DNA from: Ichthyophthirius multifiliis
Taxonomy: Eukaryota; Ciliophora; Oligohymenophorea; Hymenostomatida
Reading direction: 5' to 3'
Assembly: GCF_000220395.1 (NCBI RefSeq)
Contig: NW_004086960.1
Span: 1 to 64,000 of the forward strand
DNA length: 64,000 nt
The translations under genes were made by a program, and so were the position numbers. Below the pieces are notes generated by a model. It worked only from the letters and a program-made list of their open reading frames with translations, had not been told where the DNA came from and searched no databases. This document shows, piece after piece, positions 63,452 through 64,000 of the stretch. The first letter of the stretch is position 1; each line of letters starts with the position of its first letter.

Positions 63452-64000
63452 ATGGACTAAGAATTAGTTGAATCTAACAATTTTAATAAATCTAACCATG
63501 AATATAGGTATTCTGAATAAAGTGCAAATATCCATATAAAAAATATGTCCGAATAAAATTAAATATATACATAAGAATAAGAATTAATAATGAGTTAATG
63601 GAAAGGTTCGAATAAATTAAAGGCTGGAATTTTATATATTCTTGCAGGTAAAAAAGCAAAATTAAACTTTTTAAAAATAATATAAAAAATTATTTATTTT
63701 TTTTTTAAAAAAAAACAATATGCTTAATTTTTTTTATAAACAAAAAAAATTGTCAACAAATTTATTTAAAAAATATAAAAAAATTAAGGTCTTTATTTAT
63801 TAATAGCAGGAATAATATTTGCAATTAAAAACAATGAAGCTTATGAATACAGAGTTGAATATAGTTCACTTGAAAATTGTAGTCCAAAAGCTGAAACTTG
63901 CTCTTTTTAAATAAATTTAGACTAAGATTTGAATCCTCCAATTTTTATACATTACGAGTTAAAGAACTTCAATTAAAACCATCAAATATATTTGGATAAT
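63452..64000 (+). CDS. CDC50: CDC50/LEM3 family flippase subunit, partial
   Basis: The 5' part of a CDC50 (TMEM30) protein, the accessory subunit of P4-ATPase lipid flippases, cut by the window end. Exon 1 (63452-63647) encodes an N-terminal cytosolic tail (MDQELVESNNFNKSNHEYRY) and KLKAGILYILAG. An intron at 63648-63788 (141 nt, longer than usual) splits the first membrane segment. Exon 2 continues LYLLIAGIIFAIKNNEAYEY, then ENCSPKAETCSFQINLDQDL and PPIFIHYELKNFNQNHQIYL. The YxLxNFxQNHxxY signature and the paired cysteines (CSPKAETCSF) are diagnostic. The second membrane segment must lie beyond 64000. Confidence 0.93.

Overview
This window is the left end of a ciliate macronuclear chromosome. 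It opens with a CCCCAA telomeric array (1-73), is very AT-rich, and reads as protein only if TAA and TAG mean glutamine and TGA is the sole stop (nuclear code 6). Genes are interrupted by many short GT-AG introns, mostly 34-80 nt. Telomere unit, code and base composition fit an oligohymenophorean of the Tetrahymena/Ichthyophthirius group; the extreme AT content and tiny introns lean to an Ichthyophthirius-like genome. The species is an inference. No RNA gene, transposon or CRISPR array was recognised.

Layout. 0-16 kb: telomere, gene-free subtelomere, an ankyrin-repeat AGC kinase, a hypothetical protein, a UIM-containing USP-family deubiquitinase, a broken coiled-coil locus, and an AGC kinase with a predicted lipid-modified N terminus. 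16-21 kb: two unrecognised proteins and a mitochondrial RsfS/MALSU1-type ribosome factor. 21-29 kb: the best conserved block, with AP-2 alpha adaptin, ribosomal protein eL8 (RPL7A) and a FAM135/DUF676 serine esterase. 30-38 kb: small unknown proteins, an EB1 microtubule plus-end protein and an Ariadne-type RBR ubiquitin ligase. 38.5-48.9 kb: one 10.4-kb gene for an IP3-receptor/ryanodine-receptor-type calcium release channel. 49.8-64 kb: a broken unknown gene, an SLC33A1-type acetyl-CoA transporter, a USE1-like tail-anchored SNARE, two coiled-coil proteins (one with an EF-hand), a small coiled-coil protein, a Siz/PIAS SUMO ligase with PHD and SP-RING, and the 5' part of a CDC50-family flippase subunit cut by the window end.

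The genes do not form operons; neighbours are divergent, convergent or tandem with 100-2500 nt of AT-rich spacer. Themes are membrane traffic and calcium (AP-2, USE1, CDC50, calcium channel, EF-hand protein), ubiquitin/SUMO (USP, RBR, Siz/PIAS) and kinase signalling.

Main caution. At least four genes, including the essential eL8, lose frame by exactly one missing base, several times at or beside an A or T homopolymer. Other genes, once introns are removed, have lengths exactly divisible by three. I read the breaks mainly as homopolymer undercalls in the consensus. No clearly novel system was found; the best leads are the calcium channel with a non-standard pore loop and a coiled-coil protein built on a repeated motif.
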